A stretch of 64,000 nucleotides of DNA from Colwellia psychrerythraea 34H (GTDB taxonomy: Bacteria; Pseudomonadota; Gammaproteobacteria; Enterobacterales; Alteromonadaceae): the NCBI RefSeq assembly GCF_000012325.1, contig NC_003910.7:3162001-3226000 (forward strand), written 5' to 3'. Under the pieces are notes generated by a model that had not been told where the DNA came from, searched no databases, and saw only the letters and a list, made by a program, of their open reading frames with translations. Both the position numbers and the translations under genes were made by a program. Within the stretch, counting starts at the first letter, position 1, and the number at the start of each line of letters is the position of its first letter. Below are positions 8,144-16,145 of the stretch, piece after piece.

Positions 8144-9712
8144 TTATTTCGCTTTAATCTCTGTTGATACTTTTTTAACAAATGCTTTCATTTGCAATGT
8201 TGTGTAGTTTATATCGGCAGCACCAAAACTCTGACCAACTTGCATTGGGTAACCTTCTAATGAGCCTAGGAACTCTTTTACCTTGCCGCTTACAGGTACA
8301 AATGCCCACATGTTATCAACCATCCAACGAACATACATAGACGATTCAATCGGTCCTTTTTCAAAAGGGTCTGCACGTAAGTTTACTAGTTGTGGCCACG
8401 CTGGTACTTCACGTGTGCCACTTGCCATATCCCCTTTAACCAGTGCAAAACTTGCTTTCCAATCATTCCAACGTATCGCATTTAATTGACCTGATTGGCT
8501 AAAGTACATAATCGTTTCACGTGGCCCTTTGTCAACTTCACCAGCAAAGTAAGGTTTGAAATTAAAACCATCTAAATGTACTCGCCATTTTTTGTTATTT
8601 ATTTCACCACCTTTTTTAAGATCAGCAACTAACGTATCGTTACCCATCGCTGCAGCTAATGTTGGCATCCAATCGATATGAGACATCATTGAGTTCATTT
8701 TGCTACCGGGTTTGATAGTACCGGGCCATCTAACTAACTGAGGTACACGCATGCCACCTTCATAAGTTGTACCCTTTTCGCCATGGAATGGAGTATTACC
8801 ACCGTCAGGCCAAGTAAATGTTTCTGCACCATTATCTGTGGTGTAAATAACAATGGTATTGTCAGCAATTTTCAAATCATCAAGTTTGTCTAATAAAACC
8901 CCTACGTGCTCATCGTGCTCTAACATACCATCTGCATAAATGCTGATGCCTGACTTACCTTGCCATTTTTCTTGTAAGCGTGTGTGAACATGCATTCGTG
9001 TACTGTTGTACCAAATAAAGAAAGGTTTATCCGCCTTATGAGCTTTGTCGATAAACTTTAACGTGGCACCTAAAAACTCTTCATCAGCCGTTTCCATGCG
9101 CTTTCTTGTTAATGCGCCAGTATCTTCCATACGACCATCAGCAAAGGTATGTAAAACACCGCGAGGACCAAACTTTTTCTTAAATCTTGGATCTTTCGGG
9201 TAGTAATAGGTTTCCGGCTCTTCTTCAGCATTTAAGTGATAAAGGTTACCGAAAAACTCATCAAAACCATGTTTAGTCGGTAAATGTTTGTCTTGGTCAC
9301 CTAAATGGTTCTTACCAAATTGTGCGGTCATGTAGCCGTTATCTTTAGCAACATCACCTATCGTAGGGGCCCAATCAGGAATGCCATGAGTAGAACCTGG
9401 CATACCGATAGTTAACAAACCGGTACGAAAAGGTTCTTGCCCTAAAATGAACGCTGAGCGACCTGCCGTACAGCTTTGTTGCGCGTATTGATCGGTGAAT
9501 AATGCACCTTCATTTGCAATCCTGTCGATATTAGGTGTTTGATAACCCATCATGCCATGGTTATAAGCACTAATATTATATATACCAATATCATCGCCCC
9601 AAATTGCCAAAATATTAGGTTTGCTTGTATCAGTTGTTGCTAGTGCCGTTGCAGATGCAGTCAACATCCCTAATGCAATGGCAAACTGCGTAAATTTAGT
9701 ATTAATTGTCAT
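8144..9712 (-). CDS. Exported arylsulfatase-type sulfatase
   Basis: 522 aa. A signal peptide (about 1-25, TALA-TT) precedes the sulfatase fold. GDD at 39-41 gives metal ligands, and Cys81 in QSCTAGRSAF is the residue converted to formylglycine (C-x-A-x-R type). AQFGKNHLGD and YTTDNGAETF are further conserved metal and substrate blocks. It would hydrolyse sulfate esters in the periplasm, for example of algal origin, but the substrate is not readable. No formylglycine-generating enzyme is in the window, so maturation must come from elsewhere. It is divergent from a LysR gene, its likely regulator, and ends at its own terminator. Confidence 0.9.
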   Translation of the reverse strand: MTINTKFTQFAIALGMLTASATALATTDTSKPNILAIWGDDIGIYNISAYNHGMMGYQTPNIDRIANEGALFTDQYAQQSCTAGRSAFILGQEPFRTGLLTIGMPGSTHGIPDWAPTIGDVAKDNGYMTAQFGKNHLGDQDKHLPTKHGFDEFFGNLYHLNAEEEPETYYYPKDPRFKKKFGPRGVLHTFADGRMEDTGALTRKRMETADEEFLGATLKFIDKAHKADKPFFIWYNSTRMHVHTRLQEKWQGKSGISIYADGMLEHDEHVGVLLDKLDDLKIADNTIVIYTTDNGAETFTWPDGGNTPFHGEKGTTYEGGMRVPQLVRWPGTIKPGSKMNSMMSHIDWMPTLAAAMGNDTLVADLKKGGEINNKKWRVHLDGFNFKPYFAGEVDKGPRETIMYFSQSGQLNAIRWNDWKASFALVKGDMASGTREVPAWPQLVNLRADPFEKGPIESSMYVRWMVDNMWAFVPVSGKVKEFLGSLEGYPMQVGQSFGAADINYTTLQMKAFVKKVSTEIKAK

Positions 9713-9811
9713 AAGTATTCCTTTGGTTAAACCTTCAAATCTGATAAAGAATGAATATGAGGCGAGCTTAAATAAAGATGCTTATATTTAGAAATAAAAC
9801 AAAATGACAGA

Positions 9812-9832
9812 ACTATAAGTATCACTTATAGT
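9812..9832. promoter_or_regulatory. LysR-type operator between sulfatase and its regulator
   Basis: ACTATAAG and CTTATAGT form a perfect 8-bp inverted repeat around TATCA. It contains the T-N11-A core typical of LysR-family sites and lies 50 bp upstream of the LysR start and 100 bp upstream of the sulfatase start, as expected for a shared autoregulatory and activation site. The ACTATAAGTA part recurs at 7969-7978. Confidence 0.65.
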
Positions 9833-9881
9833 AGTTTGTAATTGAGAGGTAACATTGACCTAAAAGAAAGGAATAACTGCG

Positions 9882-10820
9882 ATGGCTAGGTATTTAAGGA
9901 ACGTAGATTTAAATCTACTGTCAATATTTACGGCGTTAATGCATGAAAAAAACATTAGCCATGCTGCTGAGAATTTGGGGATGACCCAGCCTGCGGTTTC
10001 ACAAGCACTCAAAAGATTAAGGTCGCTCTACAATGACCCATTATTTGAACGTAAGTCGGGTAAAATGATGCCGACACTTAAAGCGGATGAAATATATCCT
10101 ATCATCAATAAAATACTCGCTGATGTGTCATCAACCTTGCCTGATACCGGTGATTTTTTACCAGAAACAGCCAATCTAAATTTTCATATCAACATATTAG
10201 GTGTTGGTAACAATGACTTTTTAACTAAACTAAGCCAACGCTTAGCGCATGTAGCTCCGAATATATCACTTACCGTGAGCACAGAGATGTTAGTTGATGC
10301 CGAGAAATCATTAAGGGATAAAGAGTACGACCTGCATCTTGATTATTTAACTATTGACGAAATAGGCTGTCATCACCAAGAATTGTTCAACGACCAGCTC
10401 TTTATTATCGCAAGGAAAGGACACCCTAACCTTAACAATAAAACTAATTTATTACTCTCTGAATACTTGGCAGAAAAACATGCGGTATTAGCCCCAAGAA
10501 AAGGCAATGTTTACCCACTGAGTTTAGCCTTGCAAGATTTTAGCTACAACCGAGAGATAAAATATACCAGTACCAGTATCGAAAACATTTTAGAAATTGT
10601 GAGTGCTACTGATTTAATTTGTATCATGCCAGGCACTGTTTTACAGTCTATGCATAATGTAAATGACTACATTTGGTTTAACCCACCTTTTAAAACTAAA
10701 CAAATGATAGCTTACATGAATTGGCACTGGAGTATGGAACACGTAAAGTCTCACCGTTGGTTAAGAACTATCATTATTGATATTTGTAAAAACATGCAGC
10801 CACTTCCCTCCATTGAATAA
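9882..10820 (+). CDS. LysR-family transcriptional regulator of the sulfatase locus
   Basis: 312 aa. An N-terminal winged helix-turn-helix (DLNLLSIFTALMHEKNISHA, then MTQPAVSQALKRLR, about residues 8-50) is followed by a periplasmic-binding-like effector domain from about 95. The DLNLL opening is typical of the NodD/PcpR-like subgroup. GGAATAACTGCG precedes the ATG at 9882. Divergent placement with a palindromic T-N11-A site argues that it controls the sulfatase; the matching core upstream of 7876 suggests a second target. The effector is unknown and may be a sulfated compound or its product. Confidence 0.9.
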   Translation: MARYLRNVDLNLLSIFTALMHEKNISHAAENLGMTQPAVSQALKRLRSLYNDPLFERKSGKMMPTLKADEIYPIINKILADVSSTLPDTGDFLPETANLNFHINILGVGNNDFLTKLSQRLAHVAPNISLTVSTEMLVDAEKSLRDKEYDLHLDYLTIDEIGCHHQELFNDQLFIIARKGHPNLNNKTNLLLSEYLAEKHAVLAPRKGNVYPLSLALQDFSYNREIKYTSTSIENILEIVSATDLICIMPGTVLQSMHNVNDYIWFNPPFKTKQMIAYMNWHWSMEHVKSHRWLRTIIIDICKNMQPLPSIE

Positions 10821-10901
10821 TACGGTTATTCAATGATGAACCAATTCCTTGTGTTTACCTTCATGAGTGATGCCACGACAGTGACATGTTTAGGGATAGT
10901 G

Positions 10902-10965
10902 TCATATCAATAGCCCCACTTTAAATGGCTAAAGGTTTCCTGTATTTATTGGTGAATAACATTAC
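10902..10965. repeat. Dispersed intergenic repeat, family A copy 2
   Basis: Matches 5379-5443 in the order CAATAGCCCC, TTAAA, GGCT and TTTATTGGTG. It lies between the LysR gene and a convergent small gene. No coding potential was seen in 10821-11040. Confidence 0.45.
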
Positions 10966-11040
10966 GGATATTGACACGCACTACCTCGAAGTAGATGCGT
11001 ATGTGCTGAATAGATTTCAAACCTATTAAGAATGATTTTA

Positions 11041-11475
11041 TTACCACTTATACTCTAAGCTGAATACTAGCGCTTCACCTAATAAAGTAATTCTAGGTCG
11101 TGTATCGTAAATAGTTAAAATTACACCTACTCCAAAAACACTACAGAGATCCCCTAGCTCCAGGATACAAATACCTCCGGTATCTTGATAACCTGTAGCG
11201 ACACCTGCCAATAAAAAAATCTTATAATCTTGATCATAATTCTCGATATAAACAGATTGAGTATACATCACTGATTGTTTGTTATATGAGTTCTCAAATG
11301 TGCTAAGACTGTACCCAATGTTATCTTTAATGTACTCAAAACCGAGCAACTTGTGTTTTTTATTCATTTTTTCGCTACTAGTAGGGTGATACGATACGGC
11401 ATAGAACTGTGTTGTGAAATCGCCCGCATTGGCTGTAAATACGGCACATACTAATGGTAATAGTATCTTATTCAT
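11041..11475 (-). CDS. Small exported, probably beta-barrel, hypothetical protein
   Basis: 144 aa with a signal peptide (about 1-17, TANA-GD). The mature protein has short amphipathic strands, contains HKLLGFEYIKDNIGYSLSTF and ends SLEYKW with a C-terminal aromatic residue, consistent with a small 8-stranded outer-membrane barrel. Two cysteines (ICILELGDLC) could pair. It resembles a scattered group of GFEY-containing exported proteins, also found in phages, with no known function. It reads alone on the minus strand; no operon partner is evident. Confidence 0.55.
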   Translation of the reverse strand: MNKILLPLVCAVFTANAGDFTTQFYAVSYHPTSSEKMNKKHKLLGFEYIKDNIGYSLSTFENSYNKQSVMYTQSVYIENYDQDYKIFLLAGVATGYQDTGGICILELGDLCSVFGVGVILTIYDTRPRITLLGEALVFSLEYKW

Positions 11476-11636
11476 TATTTTAATCTCTTATGCAATTTAT
11501 TCATTAGATATTAACGGAGGTGACACTAGCCCACTTAAGGGCTTTGATTGACCGTTCAGAATCATGGTATACACAGAATATTTACAGATATAGAATAGGA
11601 AACAAAGAAACGGTCTTCTTAACCGCTAAAATTAAG

Positions 11637-11667
11637 AAAAAATGGCAAGCTGATGCTGCCATTTTTT
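11637..11667 (-). terminator. Rho-independent terminator
   Basis: A perfect 11-bp stem (AAAAAATGGCA / TGCCATTTTTT) with a 9-base loop; the minus-strand copy continues into T residues. It is placed 26 bp after the stop of the 11693-12463 gene. Confidence 0.85.
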
Positions 11668-11692
11668 GGAGAGCTGATAGTCGCTGAATAAC

Positions 11693-12463
11693 TTACATCG
11701 ACAAATCTTCACGTAATACGTAAATGTTATAAGAAATAGATTTAAAGTGCGATGACCAACTGGTTAGTAATTCTTTAGCCTTTCCCTTGTTATCTAAATG
11801 TTTAGCTAACATTTCACTAAATTTAATTTCTGGCGGTGCCATATCCCCGTAACTCATATACGGAATAGCCAGATTCATTTCCATTTTTCCGTTGATATTC
11901 TCATCCCAAAACCAATTATATGGCCAATTTTCACTTTTAGCGGCATCACTAAGGGCTTTTTTGTCTTTTTCTCGCGCTGCGCTATGGCCTAATTTGAGGT
12001 GGTAAGTATTAACACCAACATACTTATATTTTACATCTGCCGGCCAATGACTATTTTCAAAATCAGCTTCAGAACGATCTCGTTGGTAATGGGCAACATA
12101 TTGACTCACATTTTCACGCCAGTTTTCTGAGGCCTTTGATTTGATATTCCATTGGCGATACTCATCAAGATCTGACCAAGATTCACAACATGAACGCACT
12201 AAATAAGCATTCATTTTTTTACCCATGTCGGCCTGATATACTGACCATTTACGTGGGTCATCCATTGACTTACGGTATTCGATATGTTTTTTAAACGCTT
12301 TTTCAAAATCAGCTGACTGCCCTGCTTTAGGATAAAAGACCCACATAGTGGTGATTATTTTTTCTAACTTTTTTTCTTCTGCATTGACTGACACAGATAC
12401 ACAGGTCATCAGGAAGATGAACAGCGAAAAGTAAAATGATAGTGCTTTTAGTTTTTTAGTCAT
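11693..12463 (-). CDS. Exported hypothetical protein, possibly dimeric alpha/beta-barrel type
   Basis: 256 aa with a signal peptide (about 1-28, VNA-EE). The mature part is rich in Trp, Tyr, Lys and Glu. It has two roughly similar halves, each with a strand such as TTMWVFYPKAG or VGVNTYHLKLG followed by helices, which recalls tandem ferredoxin-like (ABM/Dabb) folds. A vicinal RSCCESW motif may bind metal or form a disulfide. I do not know the function. It has its own terminator and no evident operon partner. Confidence 0.5.
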   Translation of the reverse strand: MTKKLKALSFYFSLFIFLMTCVSVSVNAEEKKLEKIITTMWVFYPKAGQSADFEKAFKKHIEYRKSMDDPRKWSVYQADMGKKMNAYLVRSCCESWSDLDEYRQWNIKSKASENWRENVSQYVAHYQRDRSEADFENSHWPADVKYKYVGVNTYHLKLGHSAAREKDKKALSDAAKSENWPYNWFWDENINGKMEMNLAIPYMSYGDMAPPEIKFSEMLAKHLDNKGKAKELLTSWSSHFKSISYNIYVLREDLSM

Positions 12464-12796
12464 GGTGGCTTCCTTACTTATGATTGTTTATCCATGACAA
12501 CCGCCAACAACTTAATGGAATATGGATAGGAGTACGAAGTGCTCTTATTTTTATTTCAACGTCTAAAAATAGTAGTAAAGTAATTAGATAAAAGCCACTT
12601 GTAGTGCTGATATTCATACAGAGTGGGGTTGTATAGGTGACTGCTGCTATTAAATACTTTGCAATGTGGTCAGTCAATTGTGATGCTATTAAACGATTAC
12701 TTTGATACCAAAACTGACATTATTTCTCATCAAGAGTCTAGTTATGGCCATTTTTAGTTATGATTAAGTATATATACATATTATTGAGGTCCACTA
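12464..12796. other. Divergent intergenic region, 333 bp
   Basis: Separates the exported hypothetical gene (leftward) from the SnoaL-like gene (rightward) and must hold both promoters. A 67-codon leftward frame within it has no ribosome-binding site and no coherent protein character, and I reject it. The right end gives TGAGGTCCACTA before the ATG at 12797. No other structure was seen. Confidence 0.4.
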
Positions 12797-13558
12797 ATGC
12801 TGTCGAATAAAAACAAAATTAGAAAGCTGCTTAACGGCATAGAGACTGGCGATCCAGATGCTGCATTAGTGGTAAATGAACAGAAGTACATCCAGCATAA
12901 TCCGCATACAAAAGAAGGAAACATTGGGTTAGCAGAGCTATTTAAACAAATAGCAAAGACTGGGCCACGCGTAAATATGATCCGAGTATTTGAAGATAAA
13001 GATTTTGTCTTTGCACATATGGAGTATCATTTTTCTACTTTAAAAGTAGCATTTGAAGTATTCCGCTTTGAGGATGGTTTCGCTGTAGAGCATTGGGATA
13101 ATATGCAACTCATGCAAAAGGTTAATGCTTCCGGTAGAAGCATGTTGGATGGTTATCTAATAACAGAAGATCATGATCTCACTGAGTTTAATCGGAGCAG
13201 AGTTTCTTTATTTGCAAATGAGATTTTAATTAAACGAAAATTGGATCTATTAATAGATTTTGTATGTGATGATAATTTTATCCAACACAGTCCATTACTT
13301 GCTGATGGTATATCTGCTTTGCGCTCAACGCTAAGCGCCACATCGAAGCAAAAATACAAAATAACATATTCTAAAATTCATCGAGTCTTAGCTGAAGGAA
13401 ACTTTGTTTTAAGTGTAAGTGAAGGGCTAATGGATGAAAAGCACTGTTCATTCTATGATTTATATCGTATCGAAAAGGGAAAAATTGTTGAACATTGGGA
13501 TACTATTGAACCAATCCCACCTCGTACAGAATGGAAAAATGATAATGGGAAGTTTTAA
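12797..13558 (+). CDS. Tandem SnoaL-like (NTF2-fold) protein
   Basis: 253 aa made of two SnoaL/NTF2-like units, about 1-120 and 130-250. Each unit repeats the same landmarks: YIQHNP then FEDGFAVEHWDNMQ in the first, FIQHSP then IEKGKIVEHWDTIE in the second. The paired QH-P and EHWD motifs mark the predicted SnoaL-like ester-cyclase family, usually a single domain of about 130 aa, so this is a duplication or fusion. No signal peptide, so cytosolic. It may be an isomerase, cyclase or ligand-binding protein; no pathway genes adjoin it. GAGG precedes the ATG. Confidence 0.75.
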   Translation: MLSNKNKIRKLLNGIETGDPDAALVVNEQKYIQHNPHTKEGNIGLAELFKQIAKTGPRVNMIRVFEDKDFVFAHMEYHFSTLKVAFEVFRFEDGFAVEHWDNMQLMQKVNASGRSMLDGYLITEDHDLTEFNRSRVSLFANEILIKRKLDLLIDFVCDDNFIQHSPLLADGISALRSTLSATSKQKYKITYSKIHRVLAEGNFVLSVSEGLMDEKHCSFYDLYRIEKGKIVEHWDTIEPIPPRTEWKNDNGKF

Positions 13559-13946
13559 TCTGTTTACAACGATTACTTAGGTCATAATTAAGGTCAAAAT
13601 CGAAGTAAAACTTTATTAAGCTACCTACTTCAAAGTACCAAATAAAATATTTTTTAGACCCTATTCACTAAGCACTAAGGCACTAACATTGCCATTCTGA
13701 CTCGACGACGCCAATGTAGCCAAAGAAAATATCGTTTAAATAATTAAAATAGTTTGAGAACCAAGGTAACGAAATAGTTGTTTAAATAACAAAGTGTTAT
13801 TATCCTTCATACGCACTTCATATGCTTTAGTTTTAGAGAGTAGACTGGTAAGTCTATAGCTCGTTCTAGCTACAATGAAGTTAAATAAGAAAATCAGTTG
13901 ATTGAATCACAATTTGTTTTTCAACGTTAACAAGGAAATGTAAAGA
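13559..13946 (+). other. Intergenic region, 388 bp
   Basis: No open frame with coding character on either strand and no clear terminator hairpin. The right end should hold the promoter and leader of the PLD-family gene (AAGGAAATGTAAAG ribosome-binding region before 13947). Confidence 0.3.
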
Positions 13947-15479
13947 ATGCCTGCGCTCCAACGTCTTCATGTAATCATCATTTTAATCGCCACTCTCTCT
14001 GGTTGTGCCTCACTCCCCGAGGAGATCAAGCATCCGGTTGAGCCACTAGCGCCACAATTAACGAGCACATTGTCTACATTAACTGACTCTTTTCAGCCTG
14101 AGCAGTCGACACAAGAAGAGAGCGCCATTCTGTTGCAGGACAATGGCTGGGATGCATTGGCTCAGCGGTTGGCTCTGATTGAAACAGCTGAGCAAAGTAT
14201 CGATGTACAGTATTACATTTGGAACGCAGATGCTTCGGGACTCTACTTGGCAAACCGCTTGATAGCGGCTGCCGATCGCGGTGTTAAAGTACGCGTAATG
14301 CTGGATGATTTCAACCTAAGCGAACGGGAGAGTTTTCTAGCAGCACTTGATCTTCATCCTCAAATAGAAATCCGAATATTTAACCCTATTCCCAGTCGTC
14401 GCGGGGTAGTAAAGTGGCTAAATTTACTCAGTGATTTTTCTCGTCTAAATCGCCGTATGCACAATAAATCGTTCACCGTCGACGGCGTTCTGTCTATTGT
14501 AGGGGGCCGTAATATTGGCGACGAATATTTTGATCTTTCCGATGAAATAAATTTTCGTGACCGTGATGTACTCGTTATGGGCACCGTGGTAACTGATATC
14601 CAAGCTAGCTTTGTCAATTACTGGAACAGTGGTTGGTCTTACCCTATTAATTTGCTTGCTGATAAAGTCTCATCAGATCTAGCGGTACTAGATAAAGTGC
14701 CGGCTCCTCATTACAAACACTACCCCGCTTTGCCAGCAGGAAATAAGAGTGCTAAGAGCTTTTTAAAGGATATGATGGACGAGATGACTTGGGTGCAAGC
14801 ACGGTTTATTTCTGATCGACCTGTCCCTGTCGATGTAGACAATACTAATGAACCCAAAGCTACTGCTAAATTATTGGCCGAGTTAGCTAACCAATCAGAC
14901 CAAGAGATCTTATTAGAATCCGCCTATCTAATCTTTGATGATCGCCAACTAAAAGCACTACAGATGTTAACTGACAATGGAGTGCAGATAAAAGCATTGA
15001 CCAATTCAATGGCCTCTAATGACCTAGTTACTAATCATTCGGGTTACGCAGGTAGACGTGAAGATATGCTTGACCACGGTATACAGTTGTACGAATTGAA
15101 ACCCGAGACTACTCTGTGTGAAGAGTCGACTAGAGACTTATCTAAATGTGCACCAACAGCGGCCTACGGTCTTCATGCAAAATCGGCTGTTTATGACAGG
15201 CGAGTGACTAGTATCGGCTCTTTTAACTTCAATTTACGCTCAACCTACCTCAATACAGAGTCCATTCTAGTGATTGACAATAAGCGAGTAGCTGAAATGC
15301 TTGCTGACGATATTGAGCAGGCGATGAACGAAGATAACAGTTGGCGTCTGAATCTATATGAAGGAAAAGTCCGTTGGTATTCCGGTGAAAAATCCTGGAA
15401 TAGCGAACCAGAAACAGTTCTAGGCGAACGAGTCAAATCAAGTTTATTACAATTATTACCGATAGAGAAATACTTGTGA
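13947..15479 (+). CDS. Phospholipase-D-family lipoprotein, cardiolipin-synthase-C-like
   Basis: 510 aa. A lipoprotein signal ends in LSGC (Cys24). Two PLD catalytic motifs are intact: HNKSFTVDG (His172, Lys174, Asp179) followed by GGRNIGDEY, and HAKSAVYDRR (His410, Lys412, Asp417) followed by GSFNFNLRS. This two-HKD layout with GGRNIGDEYFD is that of ClsC (YmdC)-type proteins, which transfer phosphatidyl groups to form cardiolipin. ClsC itself works with YmdB; no ymdB is adjacent, so the substrate is not proven. The gene looks somewhat more GC-rich than its surroundings, which may point to later acquisition. Confidence 0.85.
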   Translation: MPALQRLHVIIILIATLSGCASLPEEIKHPVEPLAPQLTSTLSTLTDSFQPEQSTQEESAILLQDNGWDALAQRLALIETAEQSIDVQYYIWNADASGLYLANRLIAAADRGVKVRVMLDDFNLSERESFLAALDLHPQIEIRIFNPIPSRRGVVKWLNLLSDFSRLNRRMHNKSFTVDGVLSIVGGRNIGDEYFDLSDEINFRDRDVLVMGTVVTDIQASFVNYWNSGWSYPINLLADKVSSDLAVLDKVPAPHYKHYPALPAGNKSAKSFLKDMMDEMTWVQARFISDRPVPVDVDNTNEPKATAKLLAELANQSDQEILLESAYLIFDDRQLKALQMLTDNGVQIKALTNSMASNDLVTNHSGYAGRREDMLDHGIQLYELKPETTLCEESTRDLSKCAPTAAYGLHAKSAVYDRRVTSIGSFNFNLRSTYLNTESILVIDNKRVAEMLADDIEQAMNEDNSWRLNLYEGKVRWYSGEKSWNSEPETVLGERVKSSLLQLLPIEKYL

Positions 15480-15508
15480 AGCGAGTTATAAAGCTAACTA
15501 GCTAAAGC

Positions 15509-15548
15509 CCTCAAGGAGTGAATGACAACTATCGTTCATTCCTTGAGG
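15509..15548. terminator. Hairpin after the PLD gene, bidirectional candidate terminator
   Basis: CCTCAAGGA and TCCTTGAGG form the outer stem, extended inward with G-U pairs to about 17 bp around a short loop. It lies 30 bp after the PLD-gene stop and also just beyond the end of the leftward remnant at 15568. There is no strong T run on either side, so it may slow or protect transcripts rather than terminate fully. Confidence 0.5.
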
Positions 15549-15567
15549 ACAACTGCTAAAATTGTGA

Positions 15568-15809
15568 TTATTTAACTTCGATGTAATCATCTAGTCTCCT
15601 CGTTTTATCAAACCATTCTTGATCCGCTAGTATAAAAATCACGCTTCATAAACCTGCAATACATACGAACCACCATCTAATTCAATACCTGATATTCCAT
15701 TGTTTGTTAAAACGTATGGTCGGCAGACAAAGGCGTGTTCCGTAAAGGTAGGAGTAAATCTACCCATTAAAAAATAAACATGAGAAGAATTGTACTCACT
15801 AGATTGCAT
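15568..15809 (-). pseudogene. Remnant of an unidentified gene, one frameshift
   Basis: A leftward frame from the ATG at 15809 reads 56 codons of coherent protein (HVYFLMGRFTPTFTEHAFVC, then YVLTNNGISGIELDGGSYVL) to a TGA at 15639. Continuing in the neighbouring frame gives ILADQEWFDKTRRLDDYIEV and a TAA at 15568. Both halves read like real protein, so a single-base indel near 15640 is likely. There is no good ribosome-binding site, and the start may be lost as well. The family is not recognised. Confidence 0.4.
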
Positions 15810-16145
15810 ACTCGTTTTGAAAAAATTAATATTTATATATTTATCAGTTGGTTAGTTAAACGTGAACATTGGCTTGATATTCGCTTAAGTGAGGTTTATC
15901 TCATTAATCAATAGCCAGAAAAACCGAAATCAATGAAAGAACTACAATTTAATAAATCAACCGATCTCTATAATTTGATTTTAGGTGGTTTGATCGCACT
16001 AACCTCAGAGCAACATATCGGCAAAGTTACTTATCGATCTGTCAGTGAAAATATCTTTTTAGGGAAATGGCTAAAAAAAGCCAAGCAGCAAAAACGCTAT
16101 CCAAGATCTATAGCACTACTGCTAATTTTCACCTTTAAGCTTTAA
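15780..16145 (+). pseudogene. Unidentified frame interrupted by an in-frame amber codon
   Basis: An ATG at 15780 opens 44 codons (ending SEVYLINQ) to a TAG at 15912, after which the same frame stays open for 77 more codons, with a possible restart ATG at 15933, to a stop at 16143-16145. The second part is basic (GKWLKKAKQQKRYPRS). The 3' end overlaps the chemotaxis receptor stop by 11 bp. The family is not recognised. The 70-aa downstream piece could be a small gene on its own, but no ribosome-binding site supports it. Confidence 0.35.

Noticed and set aside
12474..12677. 67-codon leftward frame upstream of the exported hypothetical gene
   Set aside because: No start signal, low-complexity composition, and it lies in the divergent promoter region.
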